From assembly GCF_027244095.1 (NCBI RefSeq), contig NC_069662.1, positions 55,886,001 through 55,950,000 on the forward strand: a DNA stretch of 64,000 nucleotides. The letters run 5' to 3'. Shown here piece after piece: positions 44,500-56,200 of this stretch. The DNA comes from Hemicordylus capensis. Taxonomy: Eukaryota; Chordata; Lepidosauria; Squamata; Cordylidae. A program made the position numbers and the translations under genes. Positions within the stretch are counted from its first letter, which is position 1, and each line of letters opens with the position of its first letter. The notes beneath the pieces were generated by a model. That model made no database searches, had not been told where the DNA came from, and was given only the letters and a program-made list of their open reading frames with translations.

Positions 44500-45692
44500 A
44501 TAAAAGAAAGCAGTGGAGTGATCTGTACTTAAAAACAGTTTTTCTCTAAACAATTTGATTTTAAAAAGAAAAGAAATTAAAGGACTACCAAAATATAGTA
44601 AAAACTTTGTTTAGAAGCCTATCGGATTAATTGGAAATAGAAAATACCAAAGCGGAAAAATTACAAAGATGTTCAGATTAGTAAGTATAAGAAACTTATT
44701 TCCTATTAGACAGAGGAAAACTAGTAAGTTAAAACATTGTAATAATCTATAATGGAATGGGGGGGGGAGAGCCTTTTATCATCAATTAACCAGGCCAATT
44801 GGTAACGCTATTAAACTAAAATAAAAATAATAAGATGCAGGGACAGGAAAAAGCCATAACATAAAGTTATCAAAGACTTTGTCAATAAACCAGTCCAATT
44901 AGTAATCCAATGAAAACTAAAAAGAGAGAGGATAATGCAGTTAAGACTTATCTTGAATCTAAAAACATATGTATCCAAATCTTTTTAACTTCAGAGAAAA
45001 GATAATGCCAGGCAAGTAAAACCCATCTGTACTTGAATGAGTTTGTGAAACATTTAGCTGTATCAAAGATGGAATATGTAATCTTTCCCCTAAGTCCCAT
45101 CATATGGTCATCTCCAAGATCTGATAGAGTAACACTCAGATCTCCAGACGTTTGTTTATTAGTGCAACTATCCTGCAATAAAGAGCCTTATGTTGTTCAG
45201 ATTGCATTGTCTTAATTGGTCATCTGAGATCTAACCTCTGAATTGGTCTGAAACCCCTCCTGTTGAAAAGATAACTTTGCAGTCATACTGTCTATTATTT
45301 TTCTTCTTCTTCTTCTTTCTCTTCTCAGTTTGCCTTGCTGCAATCATTCAATACTTTTTGGTAGATAATATGCTAGATACCCGAATGATATAAAAACCAA
45401 TGAGATTCAGGTTTAATTTGAAGCTCATAACTGATAGAGTTGCCACTTTTTCGTTATCATACCTTTTCCCTTGGATTTTGCTTAAAAAGGATTAGACAAC
45501 TTTGATGATAAGATTGTACTTTATTTGTAGATAATAAGTTTGCTAAACAAGTATGCAAAACTGTTTTTATTTGTGGATATTGTAAGTTTGGAGATGCATC
45601 CTATTCTTTTGATCTTATATTATTTTCATTTTTCTCTCTCACTTTTGTATCTTTGTATCTTTAAAACCAATAACAAATTTTTTTTAAAAAAA
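44500..45692 (+). mobile_element. Possible L1-type LINE 3' region
   Basis: AT-rich sequence ends with tctttaaaaccaataacaaa and a T/A tail at 45676-45692, which is the form of L1 3' ends. A ctt-rich run lies at 45300-45325. Coding sequence was not recognised, so this is tentative. Confidence 0.35.
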
Positions 45693-45699
45693 GTCTTGA

Positions 45700-46650
45700 T
45701 GGCCTACCTGGGAATTTAGACAAAATAGGTAGCAAAAGTGCTAGCCAAATATCTCTATAAGACCGACAATAAAGCAACATATGTTCAATTGTCTCAACCG
45801 CTCCTGACTGACACGGGCATAACTGTTGAGAAAAAGGAATACTGAGGTAGTGACCACTCTAAAAGAGCTGAGGGTAGTGCATTCAAGCTTGCCAAGGCAA
45901 ATGCCCTTCTCGATTTAGCAAGATTTGGCTCATGTAAATATTTAGCTGATCTATGGGGAAGAGCACATTACCTAAGGAAGATAGGTGTCTGACTCAGGCT
46001 ACTACTTCCTGAGTCGCAATATCCTAAATCCGCTGCCTAATGATCTCCTTGGCTTTTAAGATCCCTAAGGAGACCGACATTGGGATACCTAGCTCATAGT
46101 TTTCTAATTTCCTCTCAACTCCCTCTTTCCGTGCAGATGCAAAGTTGTCATTCAGGACTAGAGGTGCGAGGCCTACTCGGCCAAGATTTAGATTCAGATA
46201 ATAAGAAATCTTTGCAACCCAAGTGTGCTTCAATTGGTACTAAACCCAGTTCCAGCCTCAACGCTGCATTGGGTGTTCCTCTTGGTGCCCCAAGGATGGT
46301 TCTTATAATCTGGTTGGTACCTACTCTAAGGGACGAAAATCCTTGTAATTACTCAGCTGGGCCCATATAGTAATTGGGCTAATATTTTCCCTCTGAAGAC
46401 CTGAATTGCAGTGGAGACATAACCACCTCCCTTCCCGAAAAAATATCTAGTGAGCACTATTGCACTCTTTTGTGCCTCTTGTGTAACGTGGAGCAGATGT
46501 GCTCTCCAGTAACCATTAAATTGGGAACCATGCCTAAATACTTATATGACTTGACTTGTTCTATATCTTGGCCATGAATTTCCCACTTATGCTGCACAAA
46601 TTTCTTCTGAAACACCATGATCTTAGTCTTCTGTGATGAAGCTCACCGTG
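45700..46650 (-). mobile_element. LINE ORF2 C-terminal fragment, inverted
   Basis: On the - strand the frame 46233-46024 reads NLNLGRVGLAPLVLNDNFAS and later pieces give CPCQSGAVETIEHMLLYC, a Cys/His knuckle as in LINE C-termini. The same family as 9735-10075. Broken by stops and shifts; clade not named. Confidence 0.6.
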
Positions 46651-47173
46651 TTAGACTGTGGCTGACCTGTGCAAGAAGTTTGAGTGCTGTGCTACCATGG
46701 TTCCCACATACCACTTCCTATTGTTGAAAATCCTGTTTTCTCTGGGCCTCAATCCTCTTAGCAGCTCTGTACAGAAAAGCAGAACTCTGCTCTGAGGCAT
46801 GTGAATAATTAAACTGTCTCTGGGCAAGTGCAGAACTCCCACTGCCAGTCCATACAGAGCTGGAAGTAGAGGCTTGAACCGTATAAGCTCTCCTTTGCCA
46901 AACCACAGGATGTTGTGGTTTGCCAAACCACAGGACATACCTCTTGCTTGTTATCTCACTGTGAAGAATTTCTTTCTCTTTCTCACATAATTTAAAACAA
47001 CTAGACCTGGCACCCACATTGGAAGAAATGAGATTATCTCTCATTGGCTGAAGCATTGCCAAGTGTCCAGGCATAACATAAGGGCTATGGGGGTCTCAGA
47101 AATAAAGGGCTCCAGCCATGCTTTGATACAGGAGATTAAAAAGGCTAAACTATTATCTAAGACTGTTACGAGA

Positions 47174-47222
47174 ATGTCTTGTTCTGCCTGGTATTGTGTT
47201 CTGGTTTTGCTTTTCCACAGAG
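47174..47222 (+). CDS. RAMP2: RAMP2 candidate exon 1 (signal peptide)
   Basis: It reads MSCSAWYCVLVLLFHRG with donor AGAG|gtaagc and ends in phase 1, as the next exon requires. The short hydrophobic core fits a weak signal peptide. The frame is open further upstream (another ATG about 29 codons earlier). The surroundings are not CpG-rich, so the true first exon could be elsewhere. Confidence 0.3.
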
Positions 47223-50200
47223 GTAAGCCTCCTCCTTCTCTTTGCAATATGATTACTTTGTCACCTTGGAAAAGTACATAGTGACTTCTCTAGCAAAGTT
47301 ACTCCCCCATCTATTTGTGGGGATTAATAAAATATGCTATTGGCATTAGACTATGGCTACTGTGAATATAATGTTAGAGATGTACATATCAGGCGGTATA
47401 AAAATATGATAAATAAATAAAGAGGGGAAACATCTAGGCTTCATTGATTGTCTGGGGCCCTTTACAACAGGAAAAGAAATCAAGTAGCCAGCTTGCTGTT
47501 GTGCATTATGCCTTGAGCTTTTATAGCAACAATTCTGCATCATGAGATGCCTTAAGTGATAAATATTTGCACCTCTGATTTGAGGTATAAGGGAATACAA
47601 ACTTCAGTTAATAAGCAGTATTCAGCTTTACAGGAAGGGGGAGCATGCTGAATTTTACTGCCTAATTTCTGACACATTAACAATAATAGGAATAAGAAGT
47701 GGATGGGTGGGGGGGATGCTTTTTCAGGAGTCTTTTTGTTTTGCAATTCCTTAAGAGCTGTTCTTCAGCTTTTCAAAACAACTTTTAAAACAATTACATT
47801 GAAATTGCACTACTGGAAACCTTCAAAATCACTGGTTTTAATTCTAGTATAAGCAAACAAGATTCTAATATAGCCCAAATTCAGGGGTGTAGCTATAATT
47901 GAGTGAATGAGTTCAAAGGCCCCCCAGCTCCTGAGGGACCCCTAGCTCCAGCCCCCCCATATTCTTCATTATCTCCCTCACTCCGAGCGGCTGCTGGAGA
48001 GAGGGGTGAACACGGTCCCCCTCTCCTCTAGCTATGCCCCTGCCCCAATTACTTCAGAATTGTCTTCCTCAGTGAGCTTCTCTCTTATTTGAATGTATGA
48101 GGTCAGATTCCCCATAGAAACAACATTTCACAGTTAGTGAAACCATTTCTGTTTATCTTGGGAGTGGGAGGCATTGACATCTGCTAGTTTTTAGCCTGGG
48201 TTATTTTAGCTGGTGTTATTAAATTTGCTATGGATTTCCTATCCTTGGAGTCAATTGCATTTTGTTACTAGCACAGCAAAGTAATTTTGGCTTAAGAGCA
48301 CCTTCTGTGTGTGGACATCAGGTGAATATCACATGCTTCCAGGTTAATTTGAGGGACCATGTGTTATGGGCCCCAGGGTCACAGCCTGAGCATAGGGAAG
48401 GGCAAGGAAGCCCCCAGCTGTGACCAGAACTGGTTGCAAAGCAACCCAAACAAAGAGGAGCAGGGGAGCCTCCTTGCCTTTCCAGCAGCTGCACAAACAC
48501 ATACAAGAAAGGAGGAACTCATGCAGTTCTTGAGTGATGGGGACCAGCCTGGGGGGACCCCCAACTAGGTTTCCATTTTCCTCCTATCAGTTTCTTTCCT
48601 ATCACATGAAGTGCAACAGCCAAAAAGGTCAAAAAGATGAGGCTGGGCTATGGAAGGGCAGAAAGACTGGAGTTTTACAGTTTTCGTGGTCCAAACCTTC
48701 TCTTCTCTTTCTCTTCTCTTCTCTAGGCAGCACACTACTGACCTATGATGACTTTGAAGATGAAAGTAAGCGAGAAACATGTAATTGTATTCTGGGAATG
48801 AGGAATGCCCTGTGCTGAACATGCACATCACCATTCTCTCCCTAAGTTTTGCCTCATTTCTCATGCAGGAAGCCTTTGCCTTTAAGAACTGCATGACAAG
48901 AAGAAGTTTAGCAAGTACAGTATTTTTGGTACAGATCAGTGCTGGCTCAAGATCTCTGTGCACCTGAGGAAAGGTGCCAAATGCCACCAGCACCCCATGC
49001 ACACCCTCCCCCCACCTTTCCCATCTTAAAAAAGTGGGGGGAGGGGGGCAGGAGGGCCTCTTACCACCTCACTGGTGCCCCAGTAATCTGCTGCCTGAGG
49101 TTACCATCTCACCTTGTCTCATCTAAGGGCCACTCCTGGTAGGGAGATGAAGTGATCAAAAAAAGTTTCACCTGCTGAATTTCTGCCCACCACAAAGCTG
49201 TCAGTCATGCCCAGTGGCAGCTGGTGACTCCTGGGACTGGGTGGGCGCCAGGCAGATGGGCAGAGCCAAAGTGGGTGGCACAGGGGTGGGGCAAAAAAAC
49301 AAAACAAAACAGCACTAACTGCTGTGGGCATGTAGAAAGTAAAAGGTAAAGTTGTGCCATCGGGTCGGTGTCGACTCCTGGCGACCACAGAGCCCTGTGG
49401 TTTTCTTTGATAGAATACAGGAGGGGATTACCATTGCCTCCTCCCATGCAGTATCGGATGATGCCTTCCAGCATCTTCCTATATCACTGCTGCCTGATAT
49501 AGGAGTCTGGGAAACATAGCAGTGGGGATTCGAACCAGCAACCTCTTGCTCCCTAGGCACGTTACTTCCCCACTGTGCCATTAGGTGGCTATGTCATTCC
49601 AAGAAACATACCTGTAAAAGCCTCTGCACTCGAAGACACCCATTTTCAGACAGTTATAAAAACATGCCATGAGTACATGTTTTGGCATACATTGAAAATG
49701 TTTTGTTGGTTGTTTTTTAAAGGTTAAGAATTCTCTCTCTCACACACACACATACACAGGATGTGACTTCTCTCCCATGTGCAACACACACATGGTTCAT
49801 GGGGGTGGGGGGGAGAGCAACATGGTAGCTTGACCAAGGGGAACAAATCACTCACAGACAAAACAAACAGCAAAGGGTTTACTTTCAAACAGCAAATGTT
49901 TTACTTCCCTTCTTGGTTGGAGGGAGACCCTCAGTCCAACAGAGCCAGCTTGCTCCCTGGGCTCTGCAGTTCCATACAAATTCCAAGCGGGGGAGGAGCA
50001 CAAGACTTCAGGAGAACCAATAGGGCTGGGAGGAAAGTTAACCCTTTCTTGACTGTCTGCTCCTGCTGATCTCCAACGCCCGCCTGGAGAGCTTCAGGCT
50101 TCAGCGAGGCCTATGCATAGGCCCTCTCTGGAAGCCTGGCCCACCTGCCACTTCTTACTATTTCAGAAATGCCTAACAGAGAGTTTTAAAATATATATCA

Positions 50201-53200
50201 ATCATTTCCCTTTCTCTTTTTACTTGTAACCCTGAATGCCTAGAAACCCATCTGTCTGGCTCTGTAGCTTTGGTGTATGTAAAAATGCTAAAAACAAACA
50301 AAGAACTCACCCAAACCCTCCACAAATCAAGTTGTTATTTCCACATAGTACTAGCATGAGGGGCTTATAATTATTTCTCACATTTGCAGCTTGCTTCTTC
50401 CAGGGGCGGGAGGAGCCATGCCTATTCCGCTGTCCCGCACAAGAAATTGGTGGGTGCAGGGGAGTGGGGATGTGGCTTGGCAGGGCCCCAGAGTGTGTAA
50501 CTAGGTAGGGATGGGCCCGGACTAGTCCAGAGGCCATTGAAAAGGCCTCCGGACCGGTCCAGACCTGGGTAGTTCGGATTGGGGGTGGGGGGTCGCTTTA
50601 AGAGCGGCGGGAGGGTTTACTTACCCCTCCCACCGCTTTCCACTGTGGCACCGTAATTTGTAGAGTAATTGGGGCAGCAGGATACCTCCCTGCCGCCCCT
50701 TCCCCGCTGCGGCTCTGCAAAGCTCCCAGTAATGATTTGCGCATGCGCACGTCAGTGACGTGAAGTGTGCGCACAATGTGCGCATGCGCAAAGCATTACT
50801 GGGAGTTTTGCAGAGCCGCAGCGGGGAAGGGGCGGCAGGGAGGTATCCTGCCGCCCCAATTACTCTACAAATTACGGCGCCACAGCAGAAAGTGGCGGGA
50901 GGGGTAAGTAAACCCTCCCGCCGCTCTTAAAGCGACCCCCCACCCCAGTGCCGGACTGCAGTGTGGCGGTTCCGTGCACACCCCTATAACTAGGGAGGCG
51001 GGTGTAAAAAGCTTCTAAGCTACCCCTCCTGTTTTATAAATAAAACTGTCCAAATGATGATAGGAAATATCTGCAGACTGCAACTATGGGAAGATTAGAT
51101 TCCCAATTTGTGAAATGATGGTTTTTAAATCATGGCAGACCATGATAATACAAGTGCAAATAAAGCATGCGTTTAGCAGGGGTGGCCCTTTCATGTGGTA
51201 GGGCAAAGTGATCACTTCAGGTACAGAGGGGCAGGGGGCTACCTACATGTTTTGTTTTGTGTCGATTAGTTCCTCAAAGGTGCTCAAACGCACACAATCT
51301 GACAATTACATACACTTAACTCACATAATCCTGGTGGCGCAGTGGTAAAACTGCCGCCCTGTAACCAGAAGGTAACCAGAAGGTTACAAGTTCGATCCTG
51401 ACCAAGGGCTCAAGGTTGACTCAGCCTTCCATCCTTCCGAGGTCGGTAAAATGAGTACCCAGAATGTTGGGGGCAATATGCTAAAATCATTGTAAACCGC
51501 TTAGAGAGCTCCGGCTATAGAGCGGTATATAAATGTAAGTGCTATTGCTATTGCTATTGCTATAATCTGAGGCTCAGTAAACAAAATAAATGGTCTCTCA
51601 GCAAGCTCTGCTCTCAGCACACTGTCCAAGAGTGAACAAAATGGTGATTGCTGCTCTCTTCCTTCAGAAGACTAGAACAAGGACTGCCTCCGGCCACACT
51701 GATTGCTAGTCAGAGGCAGAGGGAGCTCTGTCAGTCAGGATGACGTCTTCCTGATAGGGCTATTTGAATTCAGCCTGTCTTTTGACAACAAAGGCAAGCC
51801 ATGGGATTAGCTCTAGGGATGTGCACGGACCGGTCCGGAGGCCATTCTACAGGCCTCCGGACCGGTCCGGACACGGGGCAGTTCGGTTCGGCAGGATTGG
51901 GGTGGGGGGTTCCATTAAGGGGGGGGGCTTTACTTACCCCTCCCGCGTTTTCCCAACTCCGGCGCCATATTTACTTGAGAAATGGGGTGGCAGGATACCT
52001 CCCTGCCGCCCGCTGCAATCCCCGCTTGGCTCCTTTCTCCATTAAAAATTGGGTGGCAGGATACCTCCCTGCCGCCCCCTTCAATCCCCGCTTTGCCGCT
52101 CCCTTCAATCCCCCTGTCTCCCCCTTCAAGCCCTCTTCAAGCCCGTTTTGTCCTTAGAAAATGGGCGGCAGGATACCTCCTGCTGCCCCTTTCCCTGCTT
52201 CCAAGCAGGGATCCTGCTGCCCGGAGGTATCCTGCCTAAGGACAAAACGGGCTTGAAGGGGGCTTGAAGGGGGCGGCAGGGGGATTGAAGGGGGCGGCCA
52301 AGCGGGGATTGAAAGGGGTGGCAGGGAGGTATCCTGCCGCCCGATTTCTCAAGTAAATACGGCGCCGGAGTTGGGGAAATGCGGGAGGGGTAAGTAAAGC
52401 CCCCCCCGCCCTTAATGGAACCCCCCACCCCAGTGCCGGACCGCAGCTCCGCGGTTCCGTGCACACCCCTAATTGGCTCCTTCCTTATGAACACTGTTAT
52501 GTGAAACTGTTTCGTGAGCTCTTATAGGTGTTTAAGGAATTTTACTACCAGCGCCCACTATATGTCAACACTGCAGGCTTGCAAGCTACAGGCTGGGAAG
52601 TGCAGGGCTGCAGTGACTGAGTCAGTCAGACCTGAAATGCTGGCAGAGGACAGAATGGCTGACAATTATTATTGTTTTTGGACCATTTTTATTAGTTTCT
52701 TTGGACATTTTGGCCTTTTTGTTTTTGGACCATTTTTATTAGTTTCTTTGGACATTTTGGCCTTTTTGGGGGGTACGCATTGCCCACCCTGCCCTAAGAG
52801 AAGAGCCTCCACTGGTCATGCCATGAAAAAACTGGCAACTCTATTTCCCCACCCCTCCCCAGATTTTAATAGATTTCTTCTCCTGTAATTGGGACATAAA
52901 GTTATTTAGGGTCAAACTAGACCTGATATAGAACATTTTTGAAGCAATTGACAGAGGAGAAATTTGGATTGGTGCTGCATTGAAGGGGGAGAAGATTTAC
53001 CCTTTGCCCCAACTTGTCACACAGACCCGTACGCACCCTCAAAGCTGCTATAAGCCAAGCAGGGGGAAATTTACAGGCACAAAGATCGTGCTTGTAGGAT
53101 TTTCCCTCCTTCCACATCTACCTGTATATGCAGGTATGATCCTTTGGAAGGAACCAATGCATTTCAGTGGCCATTCTGTGTCATTTATTTTAGTATGTCC

Positions 53201-56200
53201 TTTTGTTAGCCATGACAGCCAGGAACAAAAACTTCACTTTTGAGAGGCAGGATATTTGATTGCCAGATATTGCAAGGGGCAGATGCTGGGGCTTAAGGGT
53301 GCCTGGAAACCACACCTTCTGATCTGAAAGTTCTTCCCCCTAATCCCAGGCATGTGATGAAGGAATAACTATCTGCGCATCCTCACAGGCATCTGATATT
53401 ATTGAATGCTCCAGGGCTTGAATCTTATCATTTAAATCAAGTGACGGGGCTGATTATACCTCCCCCTTCCCCACAAGTGTGTCTCCCAGCAGGGATTAAA
53501 TCTGAGACATGCCTTGGTTTTTTGGAGGGTGGGGAGGAAGGGGAATCTAACTGGTCACTGTTGGAGACAAGGGTGCTGTGCTATCAGATACACCTTTCCT
53601 CCGATCCACAATGGCAGGTCAAGCCTGCCAATTCCTGCCCTCTCCTTCTTGTGTCACTCCTGAAAGAGAAATCTGGAGGGCAGAGAGTGTGTATATAAGG
53701 GAGACAAACCTAGCAAGTCCTGGTGGTCCCTCTCCCTCTTTAAATCAAACTTTCCTCAAGAGACAGTCAGAGGTAGAGACAGAAGAACCCAATGTCTACC
53801 CCTTCAATTACTCATTCCTTTGCTGTTCTAGACTAACATCTGCTTTCCTTTTCCAGTTTCCTACTGGTATCCGGATGAAGATGGTGAGCAATAATCTCCT
53901 CTCTTTCCCCCCAATTAGTCTTGCATAACAAGAACTCTCATTTTGGAACCTCCATTTCCTAGTCCTATAGTAGCCACTGGCTTCTGTTTTTATGAAACCT
54001 GCATATGTTGTTTGTTCAGCCCTCATCATACCTGCATCTGTGTCCCATGCCTTCTCTTTTGGACGTTTTCATAAATGAAATGAAGTGTGTCTCTTAAGAG
54101 TGTTTTCACACAAGAAGCTTCCATTTACAACTGAATGTAAAATATTCACTGAGAGGAGAGCTGGTCTTGTGGTAGCGAGCATGACTTGTCCCCAAAGCTA
54201 AGCAGAGTCTGCCCTGGTTGCATCTGAATGGGAGACTTGATGTGTGAGCACTGCAAGATCTTCCCCTCAGGGGATGAAGCCGCTCTGGGAAGAGCAGAAT
54301 GTTCCAAGTTCCCTCCCTGGTTTCTCCAAGATAGGGCTGAGAGAGATTCCTGCCTGCAACCTTGGAGAAGCCGCTGCCAGTCTGTGAAGACAATACTGAG
54401 CTAGCTAGACCAATGGTCTGCCTCAGTATATGGCAGTTTCCTATGTTCCTATGTTCCTATGACTAGAATATGCATTTGATTTCTCTTCCACTTCAACAAC
54501 ACTCCCATGTGTCTCATATACTATGAGAGATGCTCAAACATGCATTCTGGTGTCATGTGTGAAAACACCTACAGTGCCCAATGTGCCACCCACCTCTAAA
54601 CATTAGCATATTACAAGAAGCAGAAGAAAACTGAGTGTTCATTCTGATCAGTGTGGCTCTCTCCTTTGATTTCCACCTCCAAGGGATCCCATTTATGTTC
54701 TTAGCATCATTTTTGAATGCATCTATCGTCTGCTTTGCTTAACAGTTCTCCGGAATGGATTTTGAGTACATTATACAATTATAAATGACTAGTATTGTTA
54801 AGCCCGTTGAAATAACGGGCGCTAGTTAGTTAACGGACCAATCCCAGGTCCTCCTTGCACGGCTCCACGGGCGGTCATTTCCCACCCAACAGTGCCGTGG
54901 ACCGCCCACCCTCCCTCCCAACTGCCGAGCCCTCCTTACCCCGGCTATGTCCGTCGGGCGAAAAACTCCTAAAACTCAGAGAGAGAGAGGAGCTCGCAAG
55001 CAGAGCTGCTCTCTCTTGCAAAGCCTCTGCCCGTACTGTCAGTTTGGACTCAAAGGACGCCTATTGCGTCCTTTACGGCCATAGTGTCAGTTCGGGCAGA
55101 GCCGTTGCAAAGAGAGGAGCTCTGCTTGCGAGCTCCTCTCTCTCTCTGAGTTGTAGGAATTTTTCGCCCGACGGGCATGGCCGGGGTAAGGAGGACTCGG
55201 GAGGGAGGGAGGGAGGGAGGGAGGGAGGGCGGGCGGCCATCGGCAGTATTTGGGTGGAAATGGCCGCCCGTGGGGGCTTGAAAAGAGGACTGGGGATTGG
55301 GCCGAAATGGCCGCCAGTGGGTCTGGGACGGTGGTGGCGGGCGGGCGGGCAGCGATTGGCCCGTAATGGGCGCCCGTGGGACCGCGGCAAGAGGTCAGGT
55401 GTTTGCTGGCTAATGGCCGCCTGTGGCTTTGGGACACTGGTGTCTGCCGTCCTGTCTCCCTTGGGCTGTTCTGGGCCTGCGCTTTGCGCAGGCCCAGAAC
55501 AGCCCAGGGAGGCAGGGACGCAGATCCCCAACGTTCCAAGGCCATGGCCACTCACTTAGCCTTTTATTATATAGGACTAGTATTTTTAAGCCCGTTATGA
55601 TAACGGGCGCTAGCTTTCTATCCCATCTTTTCTGTCTCTCTCTCTTTCTGTCTCTTTTTCCCCCCCTTGTCCCCTCTCTCTCTCTCTCTCTCTTTTTGTT
55701 GTTGTTGTTGTCTCTGTTTTTGTTCTTCCTTATTTTTCTTTTACTTTTTTGGGGTGTGTGTGTGTGGATGAATAACGGCCAAAATGGCCCATGAGAAGGT
55801 GGCCGCCCCCGCCTATCGCCCTCCTGTGCACCCAGCTGCCGGAGCCCACCTTACCCGCTCCAGCCCGAAGGAGAAGAGAGGAACTCGGGAACAGAGCTAC
55901 TCTCTGTGTTAAGCTGCTGCCCATACTGTCGCAATGGACGCAATAGGCGTCCTTTGCGTCCATAGCGGCAGTTTGAGCAGTGACTTAGCACAGAGAGGAG
56001 CTCTGCTCGTGAGCTCCTCTCTTTTCCCTCGGGCTGGAGCGGGTAAGGTGGGCTCCGGCAGCTGGGTGGGCGGGAGGGCGATAGGCGGGGGCGGCGACCT
56101 TCTCATGGGCCATTTTGGCCCTTAATCTTTTGGGGGGGAGCGGGGGAAGGTGATTTTGGGCAGCTGGGAGGGCGGGTGAGCAGGCGGCGGCGGCTGTGAG

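Noticed and set aside
54197-54237. Possible 5S rRNA gene
   Set aside because: Only the internal-promoter half matches. It is followed by a SINE body and tail, so it is a SINE, not a functional 5S gene.
54855-55559. Long GC-rich open frames (up to 234 codons) on both strands
   Set aside because: They lie wholly within Helitron copy B and its inverted repeat. Simultaneous open frames on both strands reflect GC-rich palindromic sequence.
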